Assembly: GCF_021602025.1 (NCBI RefSeq)
Contig: NZ_BQHW01000001.1
Location: forward strand, 124,001 to 188,000
Length of the DNA: 64,000 nt
Reading direction: 5' to 3'
Origin: Pseudomonas ceruminis
Lineage (GTDB): Bacteria > Pseudomonadota > Gammaproteobacteria > Pseudomonadales > Pseudomonadaceae
Shown here: positions 29,801 to 38,572 of the stretch, in pieces
Layout of the letters: every line of letters starts with the position of its first letter
How positions within the stretch are numbered: the first letter of the stretch is position 1
The notes under the pieces: generated by a model
What the model was told of the DNA's origin: nothing
The model's input: only the letters and a program-made list of their open reading frames with translations
Databases searched by the model: none
Translations under genes and position numbers: made by a program

Positions 29801-32800
29801 CCTGGCGGCCGGTACTGTCACTGGCAGCGATCCCGGTTCGACCCTGGAAACGGCGTCTGGCACGTTGGTTGGTTCGACCAGCGGCGGTGTCGGTGCTTTG
29901 ACCTACACCTTGGTCGGGAATGCCGTAGGGCAGTACGGCCAGATCCAGCTGAACGCGGATGGCTCCTATACCTACACACTGACTTCACCGGCGAACTCGC
30001 CAATTCATGCCAACGATGGCGCCAACACAGTGACGGAGACCTTCACCTACCAGGTGCGGGATTCACTGGGTAATTCGACCACCAGCACCATCGTCATCAG
30101 CATTGTGGATGACGTGCCGACCGCGAACAGTGATTACGTCAGTGTCGGCAAGGGCGACGTGGTACGCGGCAACGTGATGCTCAATGACGTGATCGGTGCT
30201 GATACTCGGGGTGATGGTCAATACGTGGTCGGCGTGCGTGCCGGCAGCGATACTTCAACCTCGGCCATTGGCCAACTGAACACCCAGGTGCATGGGCAGT
30301 ACGGCTACCTGACCATCGATGCCTATGGCAACGCCGAATACCACTCCGACCCGACCATCGCTTCGCCCAGGGATGCGCTGGAAACATTCGTCTACACCAT
30401 TCGCGACGCCGATGGCGATGAGAGCACCACGACCATTACCATCAACGTGCACAACGGCCTGATCGCCTGTGCGGACCATGACGTCACGGTGTACGAGAAG
30501 GCGCTGGACCTGATCAAAGACGGCAACGACCTGGCGGCCGGCACTGTCACCGGCAGCGATCCAGGTTCGACCCTGGAAACGGCGTCTGGCACGTTGGTTG
30601 GCTCAGCCAGCGGCGGTGTCGGTGCGCTGACGTTCAGTCTGGTTGGCAGCGCGGTGGGGCAGTACGGTCAGATCCAGCTGAACGCGGATGGCTCCTATAC
30701 CTACACCCTGACTTCACCGGCAAACTCGCCAACGCATGCCAACGATGGCGCCAACACAGTGACGGAGACCTTCACCTACCAGGTGCGGGATTCACTGGGC
30801 AATTCGACCACCAGCACCATCGTCATCAGCATTGTCGACGATGTGCCGACCGCGAACAGTGATTACGTCAGTGTCGGCAAGGGCGACGTGGTGCGCGGCA
30901 ACGTGATGCTCAATGACGTGATCGGTGCTGATACTCGGGGTGATGGCCAATACGTGGTCGGCGTGCGTGCCGGCAGCGATACCTCGACCTCGGCCATTGG
31001 CCAGCTGAACACCCAGGTACATGGGCAGTACGGCTACCTGACCATCGATGCCTATGGCAACGCCGAGTACCACTCAAACCCCGATGCCGTGGCCCCTCGT
31101 GATGCGCTCGAGACATTCGTCTACACCATCCGTGATGCCGATGGCGACGAGAGCACTACCACCCTTACCATCAACGTGCACACCCACTCGTTGGAGCCCT
31201 GTGGAGACGGAGGGGTCAAGGTCTACGAGAGCGCCCTGGACCTGATCAAGGATGGCAACGACCTGGCGGCAGGCACCGTCACCGGCAGCGATCCTACCTC
31301 GCCCCGAGAAACCGCGATCGGCAGCCTGGTTGGCCAGGTCGCAGGTGGCGTGGGAGCACTGACCTATACCTTGGTGGGCAATGCGGTAGGCCAGTATGGC
31401 CAGATTCATCTGAACGCGGATGGCTCCTACACGTATACCCTGACTTCTCCCGCGAATTCGCCGAACCATGCCAATGATGGTGCCAACACCGTCACTGAAT
31501 CGTTCACCTATCGGGTCGAGGATACGGTAGGTAACTGGACCACCAGCACCGTAACCATCACCATCGTCGACGATGTTCCGCAGGCACATTGTGACTATGT
31601 GAGTGTTGGCAAGGGTGATGTGGTACGGGGCAACGTGATGCTCAATGACGTGGTCGGTGCAGATACCCGGGGTGATGGCCAATACGTGGTCGGCGTGCGT
31701 GCCGGCAGCGATACCTCGACCTCGGCCATTGGCCAGTTGAACACCCAGGTGCATGGGCAGTACGGCTACCTGACTATCGATGCCTATGGCAACGCCGAAT
31801 ACCACTCCGACCCGACCATCGCTTCGCCCAGGGATGCGCTGGAAACGTTCGTCTACACCATCCGCGACGCCGATGGCGATGAAAGCACCACGACCATTAC
31901 CATCAACGTGCACAACGGCTTGATCGCCTGTGCGGACCATGACGTCACGGTGTACGAGAAGGCGCTGGACCTGATCAAAGACGGCAACGACCTGGCGGCA
32001 GGCACTGTCACCGGCAGCGATCCCGGTTCGACCCTGGAAACGGCGTCTGGCACGTTGGTTGGTTCGACCAGCGGCGGTGTCGGTGCGTTGACCTACACCT
32101 TGGTAGGGAATGCCGTAGGGCAGTACGGCCAGATCCAGCTGAACGCGGATGGCTCCTACACCTACACCCTGACTTCACCGGCAAACTCGCCAACGCATGC
32201 CAATGATGGTGCCAACACGGTCACTGAAACCTTCACCTATCAGGTGCGCGATTCACTGGGTAATTCGACCACCAGCACCATCGTCATCAGCATTGTGGAT
32301 GACGTGCCGACCGCGAACAGTGATTACGTCAGTGTCGGCAAGGGCGATGTGGTGCGCGGCAACGTGATGCTCAATGACGTGATCGGTGCTGATACTCGGG
32401 GTGATGGCCAATACGTGGTCGGCGTGCGTGCCGGCAGCGATACCTCGACCTCGGCCATTGGCCAGCTGAACACCCAGGTACATGGGCAGTACGGCTACCT
32501 GACCATCGATGCCTATGGCAACGCCGAGTACCACTCAAACCCCGATGCCGTGGCCCCTCGTGATGCGCTCGAGACATTCGTCTACACCATCCGTGATGCC
32601 GATGGCGACGAGAGCACTACCACCCTTACCATCAACGTGCACACCCACTCGTTGGAGCCCTGTGGAGACGGAGGGGTCAAGGTCTACGAGAGCGCCCTGG
32701 ACCTGATCAAGGATGGCAACGACCTGGCGGCAGGCACCGTCACCGGCAGCGATCCTACCTCGCCCCGAGAAACCGCGATCGGCAGCCTGGTTGGCCAGGT

Positions 32801-34520
32801 CGCAGGTGGCGTGGGAGCACTGACCTATACCTTGGTGGGCAATGCGGTAGGCCAGTATGGCCAGATTCATCTGAACGCGGATGGCTCCTACACGTATACC
32901 CTGACTTCTCCCGCGAATTCGCCGACCCATGCCAATGATGGTGCCAACACCGTCACTGAATCGTTCACCTATCGGGTCGAGGATACGGTAGGTAACTGGA
33001 CCACCAGCACCGTAACCATCACCATCGTCGACGATGTCCCGCAGGCACACTGTGACTATGTGAGTGTTGGCAAGGGTGATGTGGTACGGGGCAATGTACT
33101 GCTCAATGATGTGATCGGCGCCGATGTGCCGAGCGATTGTGGCTATGTGGTGGGTGTGCGCGCCGGCCATGACACGTCTACCTCAGCCATTGGCCAACTG
33201 GGCAGCAAAGTGTTCGGTCAGTATGGCTACCTGACCCTGGATGCCCAGGGTAATGCGGTTTACCACTCCGACCCCGACGTAGTTGCGCCGAGGGATGCGG
33301 TCGATAGGTTCGTCTATACCATTCGCGATGGCGACGGTGACGAAAGCACCACAACCATTACCGTCAATGTGCATGACAATTCGATATCCGAATGTGGTGA
33401 TGGATATGGCCGGGGCCTTGAGCAACGGTTTGTCGATCGCGGTGCATTCACCTTGGATGCCAGCAGCATGACCGCTGCGCTGGTAGTGCTCGGGTATCTG
33501 GGGGCGAGCGGTGCGGCCAATGCCCAAGGCAACGCCGACGAGGTGATCAACATCAGTTTGCGCACAGGCGAAACCTTGCAACTGAACCAGGCCCATCACG
33601 ATGCCAGCCTGGCGCTGGCGTGGAAAGAGGCGGGTGGCACCTATCAGGCCATTGCCGCAGGCGACAGTTTTACTGCCAGCCATGATGGGGTGTACAGCAT
33701 TCAGGTGAGTGACCCGGTCGCTGCGAGCAAAGGCGGTGAGAGCTACCAACTGAGCATGGTCCTTGACTACGCCAGGGCGCCGGACGCCGGCGTGCATGCT
33801 GGCGCAGGCGTTGACCCTGCCGCGATCAGCCCCGTCGGCGCAATGGGCGTCACCTCGCTGGTAGGCCATGCGGCTGCTGGTGTCGAGGCGAGTGCTACCG
33901 CCAACTATGCCTTGGCCAAGGAGGGAGTCACGATTGACCTGAGCCATGACGGGGCACAAGACACTGGAAGTGCGGGCCTGGAAAGCCTCAATGGCATTCA
34001 TAACCTGGTTGGCTCCGACTATGGCGATATTTTGATCGGCAACAATGGCGACAATGTCCTCATTGGCGGGGGTGGTAACGACGTGCTCAAGGGGGGTGAT
34101 GGCAATGACACCCTTATCGGAGGGGTCGGCGACGACAGCTTGACCGGGGGCAATGGCAACGACATTTTCATCTGGCAGAAAGGTGACAGTGGCCATGACA
34201 CGGTCACCGACTTCACCCCTGGCAGTGACAAGCTCGATTTGTCGCAACTGCTGCAGGGCGAGCACGCCACCGCCTCCTCACTGGATGACTACCTGCATTT
34301 CAAGGTCAACGGCACTGGCGCCAATATGGTTTCGACCATCGAGGTCAGCAGTGTGGCGGGAGCGGCGCCGACCCAGACAATCGACCTGGCCGGCGTCGAC
34401 CTGGCCCAGCATTACGGGGTAACCGCCGGGGCGGGTGGTGTGGTATCGGCAGGGCATGACACAGCCACCATCATCAACGGGATGCTCGATGATCATTCGC
34501 TGAAGGTGGATACGGTGTAA
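26877..34520 (+). CDS. giant RTX adhesin with LapA-type retention module
   Basis: A 2547-residue cell-surface adhesin preceded by AGGGGAGG. Residues 1-150 resemble the LapA retention module (VVSKVVGEVFALGSDGSRRP, IQQAIAAGADP, GGGHSVVMLTEVAARVDPVVGF). A di-alanine site PAAG at 114-117 stands where LapA has TAAG, the bond cut by the periplasmic protease LapG. A Gly/Pro linker (about 180-210) precedes T1SS-143/VCBS-like domains to residue 595. Six modules of 243-244 residues and one partial copy span about 599-2165. Six RTX nonapeptides (2379-2430, such as GGDGNDTLI) and a type I secretion C-terminal target follow. It should be exported by the divergent lapEBC products. Ten cysteines sit at module boundaries. 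Length is far below LapA (over 8000 residues); repeat collapse in assembly is possible. Confidence 0.95.
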   Translation: MAKLVGVVSKVVGEVFALGSDGSRRPLIEGDRLFAGEQLETGAAGAVAVRLQSGGELTLGRDSIRQMTADLLTHHAHPVHSQDASPSAAQLTDVERIQQAIAAGADPSETSEAPAAGPDGAAAPGALGGGHSVVMLTEVAARVDPVVGFPTAGFNGTPELANRYVGDLGNGRALRAGDSGGGGTDGGLPPGQPNPPGEPNPPLTPTDENHPVQLRGLELNPGDPGLDEANLPLGSASNPAALTQHGSFTVVAPDGVFNLTLGGISVVTAGVVTGVGQSITTALGNILTITGYDPATGVVSYSYTLTGAEQHAEGAGTNSLSEHFPVFVSDTDGDTAQGTLQISIRDDVPTAVDDSHPFSATELRTELTGNVLSNDVQGADRVPGGPVIAGTFVGTYGTLILAADGSYTYTLNTGGLGFKNLGGGGHGVESFTYTIKDADGDTSSATLTLNISNLDDPVTLDGLDAQGGELTLHEKHLHDGSAPDASALTQQGTFKVTAPDGLQSLTVGGISVISAGVAAGFAQSIVTAQGNTLTITGYDPATGVVSYSYTLVGNESHPSGQGSNSISEHFQVIAKDVDGSTATGSLDVNIVDDVPTANSDYVSVAKGDVVRGNVMLNDVVGADTRSDGQYVVGVRAGSDTSTSAIGQLNTQVHGQYGYLTIDAFGNAEYHSDPTIASPRDALETFVYTIRDADGDESTTTITINVHNGLIACADHDVTVYEKALDLIKDGNDLAAGTVTGSDPGSTLETASGTLVGSASGGVGALTFSLVGSAVGQYGQIQLNADGSYTYTLTSPATSPIHANDGANTVTETFTYQVRDSLGNSTTSTIVISIVDDVPTANSDYVSVAKGDVVRGNVMLNDVVGADTRGDGQYVVGVRAGSDTSTSAIGQLNTQVHGQYGYLTIDAYGNAEYHSDPTIASPRDALETFVYTIRDADGDESTTTITINVHNGLIACADHDVTVYEKALDLIKDGNDLAAGTVTGSDPGSTLETASGTLVGSTSGGVGALTYTLVGNAVGQYGQIQLNADGSYTYTLTSPANSPIHANDGANTVTETFTYQVRDSLGNSTTSTIVISIVDDVPTANSDYVSVGKGDVVRGNVMLNDVIGADTRGDGQYVVGVRAGSDTSTSAIGQLNTQVHGQYGYLTIDAYGNAEYHSDPTIASPRDALETFVYTIRDADGDESTTTITINVHNGLIACADHDVTVYEKALDLIKDGNDLAAGTVTGSDPGSTLETASGTLVGSASGGVGALTFSLVGSAVGQYGQIQLNADGSYTYTLTSPANSPTHANDGANTVTETFTYQVRDSLGNSTTSTIVISIVDDVPTANSDYVSVGKGDVVRGNVMLNDVIGADTRGDGQYVVGVRAGSDTSTSAIGQLNTQVHGQYGYLTIDAYGNAEYHSNPDAVAPRDALETFVYTIRDADGDESTTTLTINVHTHSLEPCGDGGVKVYESALDLIKDGNDLAAGTVTGSDPTSPRETAIGSLVGQVAGGVGALTYTLVGNAVGQYGQIHLNADGSYTYTLTSPANSPNHANDGANTVTESFTYRVEDTVGNWTTSTVTITIVDDVPQAHCDYVSVGKGDVVRGNVMLNDVVGADTRGDGQYVVGVRAGSDTSTSAIGQLNTQVHGQYGYLTIDAYGNAEYHSDPTIASPRDALETFVYTIRDADGDESTTTITINVHNGLIACADHDVTVYEKALDLIKDGNDLAAGTVTGSDPGSTLETASGTLVGSTSGGVGALTYTLVGNAVGQYGQIQLNADGSYTYTLTSPANSPTHANDGANTVTETFTYQVRDSLGNSTTSTIVISIVDDVPTANSDYVSVGKGDVVRGNVMLNDVIGADTRGDGQYVVGVRAGSDTSTSAIGQLNTQVHGQYGYLTIDAYGNAEYHSNPDAVAPRDALETFVYTIRDADGDESTTTLTINVHTHSLEPCGDGGVKVYESALDLIKDGNDLAAGTVTGSDPTSPRETAIGSLVGQVAGGVGALTYTLVGNAVGQYGQIHLNADGSYTYTLTSPANSPTHANDGANTVTESFTYRVEDTVGNWTTSTVTITIVDDVPQAHCDYVSVGKGDVVRGNVLLNDVIGADVPSDCGYVVGVRAGHDTSTSAIGQLGSKVFGQYGYLTLDAQGNAVYHSDPDVVAPRDAVDRFVYTIRDGDGDESTTTITVNVHDNSISECGDGYGRGLEQRFVDRGAFTLDASSMTAALVVLGYLGASGAANAQGNADEVINISLRTGETLQLNQAHHDASLALAWKEAGGTYQAIAAGDSFTASHDGVYSIQVSDPVAASKGGESYQLSMVLDYARAPDAGVHAGAGVDPAAISPVGAMGVTSLVGHAAAGVEASATANYALAKEGVTIDLSHDGAQDTGSAGLESLNGIHNLVGSDYGDILIGNNGDNVLIGGGGNDVLKGGDGNDTLIGGVGDDSLTGGNGNDIFIWQKGDSGHDTVTDFTPGSDKLDLSQLLQGEHATASSLDDYLHFKVNGTGANMVSTIEVSSVAGAAPTQTIDLAGVDLAQHYGVTAGAGGVVSAGHDTATIINGMLDDHSLKVDTV
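28671..33370 (+). repeat. tandem repeats of 729-732 bp within the adhesin
   Basis: Copies of a two-part module begin at 28671, 29400, 30129, 30858, 31590, 32319 and 33051, the last being only the first half. Each unit codes for NSDYVSV(A/G)KGDVVRGNV...YTIRDADGDES, then a linker with one cysteine, then a second beta domain ending DDVPTANSDY or DDVPQAHCDY. Two linker types alternate: HNGLIACADHD (copies 1, 2, 3, 5) and HTHSLEPCGDGG (copies 4, 6). Confidence 0.95.
30851..33071 (+). repeat. near-identical duplicated block in the adhesin (offset 1461 bp)
   Basis: The stretch 30851-31610 and the stretch 32312-33071 differ at about four positions that I can see (for example C30887/T32348), while neighbouring modules differ far more. 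The offset equals two modules, which points to a recent unequal crossover or gene conversion of a two-module block. Confidence 0.85.
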
Positions 34521-34616
34521 GACGTTCGGCTACAAGTGGGGCTGGCTGCGCAGCTGACCTGCGGCATACCGCACCGGCCTTGCCGGTCCCTGCCAAATCA
34601 GTTGTTGGCCGCGCGC

Positions 34617-34982
34617 TCAACCGGGTTTGCGCAAGGTTTTCTGCTTGAGAATATACAGGCTCACCAACACCGCACTGGTCAGCATGAAGACCCGTGCCCA
34701 GAACAGAGGCACCAGGTAACAGGATAGGCCAATGCTCGCCCACATCAGCCCGATGGCGTAGACCTTGCCCTTCAGCGGGATGCCTTCGCCGTTCAGGTAG
34801 TCGCGGATCCACGGCCCTAGCTTGGGGTGGGTGACCAGCCAGTGGTAAAAGCGTGGCGAGCTGCGGGCGAAACAGGCAGCCGCCAGCAGCAGGAACGGGG
34901 TGGTGGGCAATACCGGCAGGAAGATCCCCAGCACCCCCAGCGCAACGCTGAGCCAGCCGATGGCCAGCAGCAGGTAGCGCAC
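34617..34982 (-). CDS. DUF454 inner-membrane protein (YbaN-like)
   Basis: A 121-residue protein with three or four hydrophobic helices and the family motif VLGIFLPVLPTTPFLLLAAACFARSSPRF at residues 16-44. Family members are small inner-membrane proteins without an assigned biochemical role. Its start is 7 bp from the stop of the YecA-like gene on the same strand, so the two form an operon. It is convergent with the adhesin. Confidence 0.9.
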   Translation of the reverse strand: MRYLLLAIGWLSVALGVLGIFLPVLPTTPFLLLAAACFARSSPRFYHWLVTHPKLGPWIRDYLNGEGIPLKGKVYAIGLMWASIGLSCYLVPLFWARVFMLTSAVLVSLYILKQKTLRKPG

Positions 34983-34989
34983 AGCCGAC

Positions 34990-35577
34990 TCAGTGGTGGC
35001 GTGGCTTGAGCAGCGCCGGCTTCTCGTCGGGTGCGTGCAGCAGCAGGAACAAAGCGCTCAGCGCCTCAGGGATCTGCACGATCATGTCGTCCTGCAGGTT
35101 GGCGTTGCTGGCGATGTCAGCGAACTCAGGTTGTTCGTCGAACAGGCCGGAGCCGACCATGATGGGCAGCAACATCTCGCTGACTTCTTCTTCGGCGTTT
35201 TCGAACCAGGCTTCCTCGCGCAGGAACACGCCTTCCATGAAGCCGATGCACCAGCCGCGCAGGTCGGAATCGTCCGGCTCGTCGGTCAGGTCCAGCTCGC
35301 AAGGCAGGTCGAATTCTTCGTCGCTGGCCAGTTGACGGGCGATGTGCCCCTTGAGCGCCACCAGGGTGGCCTCGATTTCGGTGCGCTGGGCATCGCTGGC
35401 GTAATGGGGCTCTTCGGCGAACAACGCGTCGATCCATTCGCGCTCGGGAACGTCTTCCGAGCAGATCGACAGCGCGGTCAGGTAGCCGTGGGCGGCGACG
35501 TAGTCCAGCGCTTCTTCGTGCAGCTCGTCGGCGTCGAGGAAGGCTTGCAGGCGGGTCAGTTGCTCGGCGAAGGACAT
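34990..35577 (-). CDS. YecA/YgfB (UPF0149) family protein
   Basis: A 195-residue acidic protein of the UPF0149 family: HGYLTALSICSEDVPEREWIDALF near residue 30 and the conserved GWCIGFMEGVFLREEAWF near residue 108. It is cytoplasmic, and the family's function is unclear. It forms an operon with the DUF454 gene and is divergent from recQ. It lacks the C-terminal SEC-C zinc motif seen in some YecA proteins. Confidence 0.9.
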   Translation of the reverse strand: MSFAEQLTRLQAFLDADELHEEALDYVAAHGYLTALSICSEDVPEREWIDALFAEEPHYASDAQRTEIEATLVALKGHIARQLASDEEFDLPCELDLTDEPDDSDLRGWCIGFMEGVFLREEAWFENAEEEVSEMLLPIMVGSGLFDEQPEFADIASNANLQDDMIVQIPEALSALFLLLHAPDEKPALLKPRHH

Positions 35578-35822
35578 TACAGGGCTACCTTGGGGAATAA
35601 ACGATAATGAATTCTAGCACCTTGCGGCGACGGCGGGGCAAAGGGAACGTCTGTCACCGGGGCATCCTGCGCAGGGCGGTGCTGGGGTATACTCCGCGAT
35701 TTTCACCCAGGGCAGGATTCCCCCTGCCATCTGGCAAAAGCCGCTTACGCATTTGGCGTGTGCGGAGCGGGTTTTTCGTCCAGCCTGTGTCCAGGATGGT
35801 ACGGCGATTTGTGGAGTTGCAC

Positions 35823-37967
35823 ATGCTCGAACAGGCTCAGCGCGTTCTCAAGGATATCTTCGGCTACGACAGTTTCCGAGGGCGCCAGGCAGCGATCATC
35901 GAATGCGTGGCCAGTGGTGGCGATGCCCTGGTGCTGATGCCTACCGGTGGCGGCAAGTCGCTGTGCTTTCAGGTGCCGGGGCTGCTGCGCCCGGGCCTGA
36001 CAGTGGTCGTGTCACCGCTGATCGCGCTGATGGACGACCAGGTCGCCACGCTCGATGAACTCGGGGTGGCTGCCGCAGCGTTGAACTCCACGCTCAGTGC
36101 CGAGCAGCAGCGTGACCTGGCCGGGCGCCTGCGCCGTGGCGAGGTGAAGATGCTTTACCTGGCGCCAGAGCGCCTGGTGCAGCCGCGCATGCTGGATTTT
36201 CTGCGTGGGCTGGACATCGCCCTGTTCGCCATCGATGAGGCCCACTGCGTGTCGCAATGGGGGCACGATTTCCGCCCGGAATACCTGCAGTTGGGCCAGT
36301 TGGCCGAACTGTTCCCCCATGTGCCGCGCATCGCCCTGACCGCCACCGCCGACATGCGTACCCGCGAGGAAATCGTCCAGCGTTTGCACCTGCAGGGGGC
36401 CGAGCGTTTCCTGTCGAGCTTCGATCGGCCGAACATCTTCTACCGCATCGTGCCCAAGGAGTCGCCGCGCAAGCAGTTGATGGCCTTCCTCGGCGAGCGC
36501 CGGGGCAATGCCGGTATTGTCTACTGCTTGTCGCGCAAGAAGGTTGACGAAACGGCTGCGTTCCTTTGCGAACAAGGCTTTCCGGCATTGCCGTACCATG
36601 CAGGCCTGGCTGCCGAGACGCGTGCCGCCAACCAGCACCGTTTCCTCAATGAGGAAGGGCTGATCATGGTCGCCACCATCGCGTTCGGCATGGGCATCGA
36701 CAAGCCCAACGTGCGCTTCGTCGCCCACCTCGACCTGCCTAAGTCGCTTGAGGCCTATTACCAGGAGACTGGCCGTGCCGGCCGGGATGGCCTGCCATCT
36801 GACGCCTGGATGGCCTATGGTCTGCAGGACATGGTGATGCTCAAGCAGATGCTGCAGAACTCCGAGGGCGACGAGCGCCACAAGCGCGTCGAGCAGCACA
36901 AGCTCGACGCCATGCTGGCGCTGTGCGAAGAGACCCGTTGCCGCCGCCAATCGCTGCTGGCCTACTTCGATGAAGTGCTCGAGCAACCCTGTGGGCATTG
37001 TGACAATTGTGTAGACCAGATTCAGACCTGGGACGCCACCGAGCCTGCGCGCCAGGCACTGTCGGCGGTGTTCCGTACTGGCCAGCGCTATGGCGTAGGC
37101 CACCTGATCGACGTGTTGCTGGGCAAGGACACGGAGAAGGTGCGTAATTTCGGCCACGAAAAGCTTTCGGTGTTCGGTGTAGGCAAGGGGTTGGCCGAGG
37201 CCGAGTGGCGTTCATTGTTCCGCCAGTTGGTGGCCCGCGGCCTGGTGGACATCGACCTTGAAGGCTACGGTGGCCTGCGTCTGTCCGACAGTTGCCGCCC
37301 TCTGTTGCGGGGCGAGGTGCCCTTGCAATTGCGCCGTGACCTCAAGCCCCAGACTGTGGCCAAGACGTCCTCCAGCGGCGGCAGCCCGGCCAGCCAGCTG
37401 GTGCGCGCCGAGGAACGCGAGCTGTGGGAAGCGCTGCGCACCCTGCGGCGCAAGCTGGCCGAGGAGCACAGCGTGCCGCCTTATGTCATTTTCCCTGACT
37501 CCACCCTGCTGGAGATGCTGCGCAGTCAGCCGACCAGCCTCAGCGACATGGGCCAGGTCAGCGGCGTGGGCGCACGCAAACTGGAGCGCTACGGTCAGGC
37601 TTTCCTCGAAGTGCTCAATGGCGCTGGTGGCACGGAAGAAGCGCCCAAGGTGGTACTCGACCTGCGTCATGAGCTGGTCAGCCTGGCCCGCGCCGGTATG
37701 ACCCCGGCACAGATTGCCGGCCAGCTCAACTGCAGCGAAAAGAACGTCTACAGCCTGCTCGCCGAGGCTATTGGCCGCCAGGAACTGAGCCTGGAGCAGG
37801 CGCTGGACCTGCCTGAAGACCTGATGATGGAAGTACAGGACGCCTTCCTCGATGGCGAAGGGGAGTTGCCGCCCGTCTCGGCGATTGCGCCCTTGTTCGC
37901 GGGCCGGGTGCCGGAGGGTGTGCTGTATTGTATGCGGGCAGCACTGGCGGCGGAGTTCGAACTCTGA
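35823..37967 (+). CDS. recQ: ATP-dependent DNA helicase RecQ
   Basis: A 714-residue 3'-5' DNA helicase. Walker A is [12 protein letters not shown] near residue 40 and the DEAH box is [18 protein letters not shown] near 137. Motif VI is [12 protein letters not shown], and the RecQ zinc site has cysteines in CEETRCRR and PCGHCDNC near residue 365-400. RQC winged-helix and HRDC domains follow. About 100 further residues hold a helix-turn-helix-like segment ([22 protein letters not shown]), making it longer than E. coli RecQ. GGAG lies 7 nt before the ATG at 35823. It acts in recombination and fork repair. A TATACT -10-like element lies near 35689. Confidence 0.95.
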   Translation: MLEQAQRVLKDIFGYDSFRGRQAAIIECVASGGDALVLMPTGGGKSLCFQVPGLLRPGLTVVVSPLIALMDDQVATLDELGVAAAALNSTLSAEQQRDLAGRLRRGEVKMLYLAPERLVQPRMLDFLRGLDIALFAIDEAHCVSQWGHDFRPEYLQLGQLAELFPHVPRIALTATADMRTREEIVQRLHLQGAERFLSSFDRPNIFYRIVPKESPRKQLMAFLGERRGNAGIVYCLSRKKVDETAAFLCEQGFPALPYHAGLAAETRAANQHRFLNEEGLIMVATIAFGMGIDKPNVRFVAHLDLPKSLEAYYQETGRAGRDGLPSDAWMAYGLQDMVMLKQMLQNSEGDERHKRVEQHKLDAMLALCEETRCRRQSLLAYFDEVLEQPCGHCDNCVDQIQTWDATEPARQALSAVFRTGQRYGVGHLIDVLLGKDTEKVRNFGHEKLSVFGVGKGLAEAEWRSLFRQLVARGLVDIDLEGYGGLRLSDSCRPLLRGEVPLQLRRDLKPQTVAKTSSSGGSPASQLVRAEERELWEALRTLRRKLAEEHSVPPYVIFPDSTLLEMLRSQPTSLSDMGQVSGVGARKLERYGQAFLEVLNGAGGTEEAPKVVLDLRHELVSLARAGMTPAQIAGQLNCSEKNVYSLLAEAIGRQELSLEQALDLPEDLMMEVQDAFLDGEGELPPVSAIAPLFAGRVPEGVLYCMRAALAAEFEL

Positions 37968-38073
37968 TCGGGGATATTTCCGGCATCCGCTGATCGTTGT
38001 CATCCCTTTTGACGATTTTCAGCTGTTCCACAGCGCGCAGCCTTGCCTGATGGCCCGGGTCATGGTTAGCTGG

Positions 38074-38094
38074 CTAATAATTAGTTCTAGTTAA
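38074..38094. promoter_or_regulatory. candidate MarR operator
   Basis: CTAATAATTAG (38074-38084) is a palindrome with 5-bp arms and one central base, followed by TTCTAGTTAA, just upstream of a MarR-family start. MarR proteins commonly bind such dyads and repress their own gene; the assignment is by position. Confidence 0.4.
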
Positions 38095-38104
38095 TGAGTT
38101 GCTT

Positions 38105-38542
38105 ATGCCCCTGACCGACAACCAACACCGCTTCGGTATGCAGCTGGCACAGATGTCCCGTGGCTGGCGTGCCGAGCTGGACCGACGCCTGGCCGGGCTC
38201 AACTTGTCCCAGGCGCGCTGGCTGGTGTTGTTGCACCTGGCACGTTTCGACGAAGCGCCGACCCAGCGCGAGCTGGCACAGAGCGTCGGGGTTGAGGGGC
38301 CGACCCTGGCGCGGTTGCTGGACAGCCTGGAAAGCCAGGGCCTGGTACGTCGCCAGGCGGTGATGGAGGACCGGCGGGCGAAGAAGATTGTGCTGTGCCC
38401 GCCAGCCAAACCCCTGATCGACCAGATCGAGACCATCGCCAATGCCCTGCGGCTGGAGCTGTTTACCGGGGTGGATGAGGCGGACCTGGAAGTGTGCATG
38501 CGAGTGCATGAGAAGATTCTCGCCAACCTCGAAAAATCCTGA
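38105..38542 (+). CDS. MarR/SlyA-family transcriptional regulator
   Basis: A 145-residue MarR protein with winged-helix residues APTQRELAQSVGVEGPTLARLLDSLESQGLVRR and the wing MEDRRAKKIVLCPPAKPLID. The start at 38105 (ATG) is preferred over TTG 38099. It is likely a repressor responding to phenolic or oxidative signals. Its target is not evident: the downstream patatin gene converges, and the recQ gene upstream runs on the same strand. A stem-loop terminator follows. Confidence 0.9.
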   Translation: MPLTDNQHRFGMQLAQMSRGWRAELDRRLAGLNLSQARWLVLLHLARFDEAPTQRELAQSVGVEGPTLARLLDSLESQGLVRRQAVMEDRRAKKIVLCPPAKPLIDQIETIANALRLELFTGVDEADLEVCMRVHEKILANLEKS

Positions 38543-38546
38543 AAAT

Positions 38547-38570
38547 AGGGGCTGCAACCCAGCCCCTTTC
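38547..38570. terminator. bidirectional stem-loop terminator
   Basis: AGGGGCTG pairs perfectly with CAGCCCCT over a 5-nt loop, with A-rich sequence before it and TTTC after it. It lies between the convergent MarR and patatin genes. Confidence 0.7.
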
Positions 38571-38572
38571 AT

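Noticed and set aside
28671-33370. CRISPR-like or satellite array
   Set aside because: The units are 729-732 bp, fully coding in one frame and include no short spacers.
27963-34265. Several long minus-strand frames inside the adhesin (up to 360 codons), themselves repeated
   Set aside because: They mirror the adhesin repeats, have no start signals, and the plus strand has the complete retention module and RTX domains.
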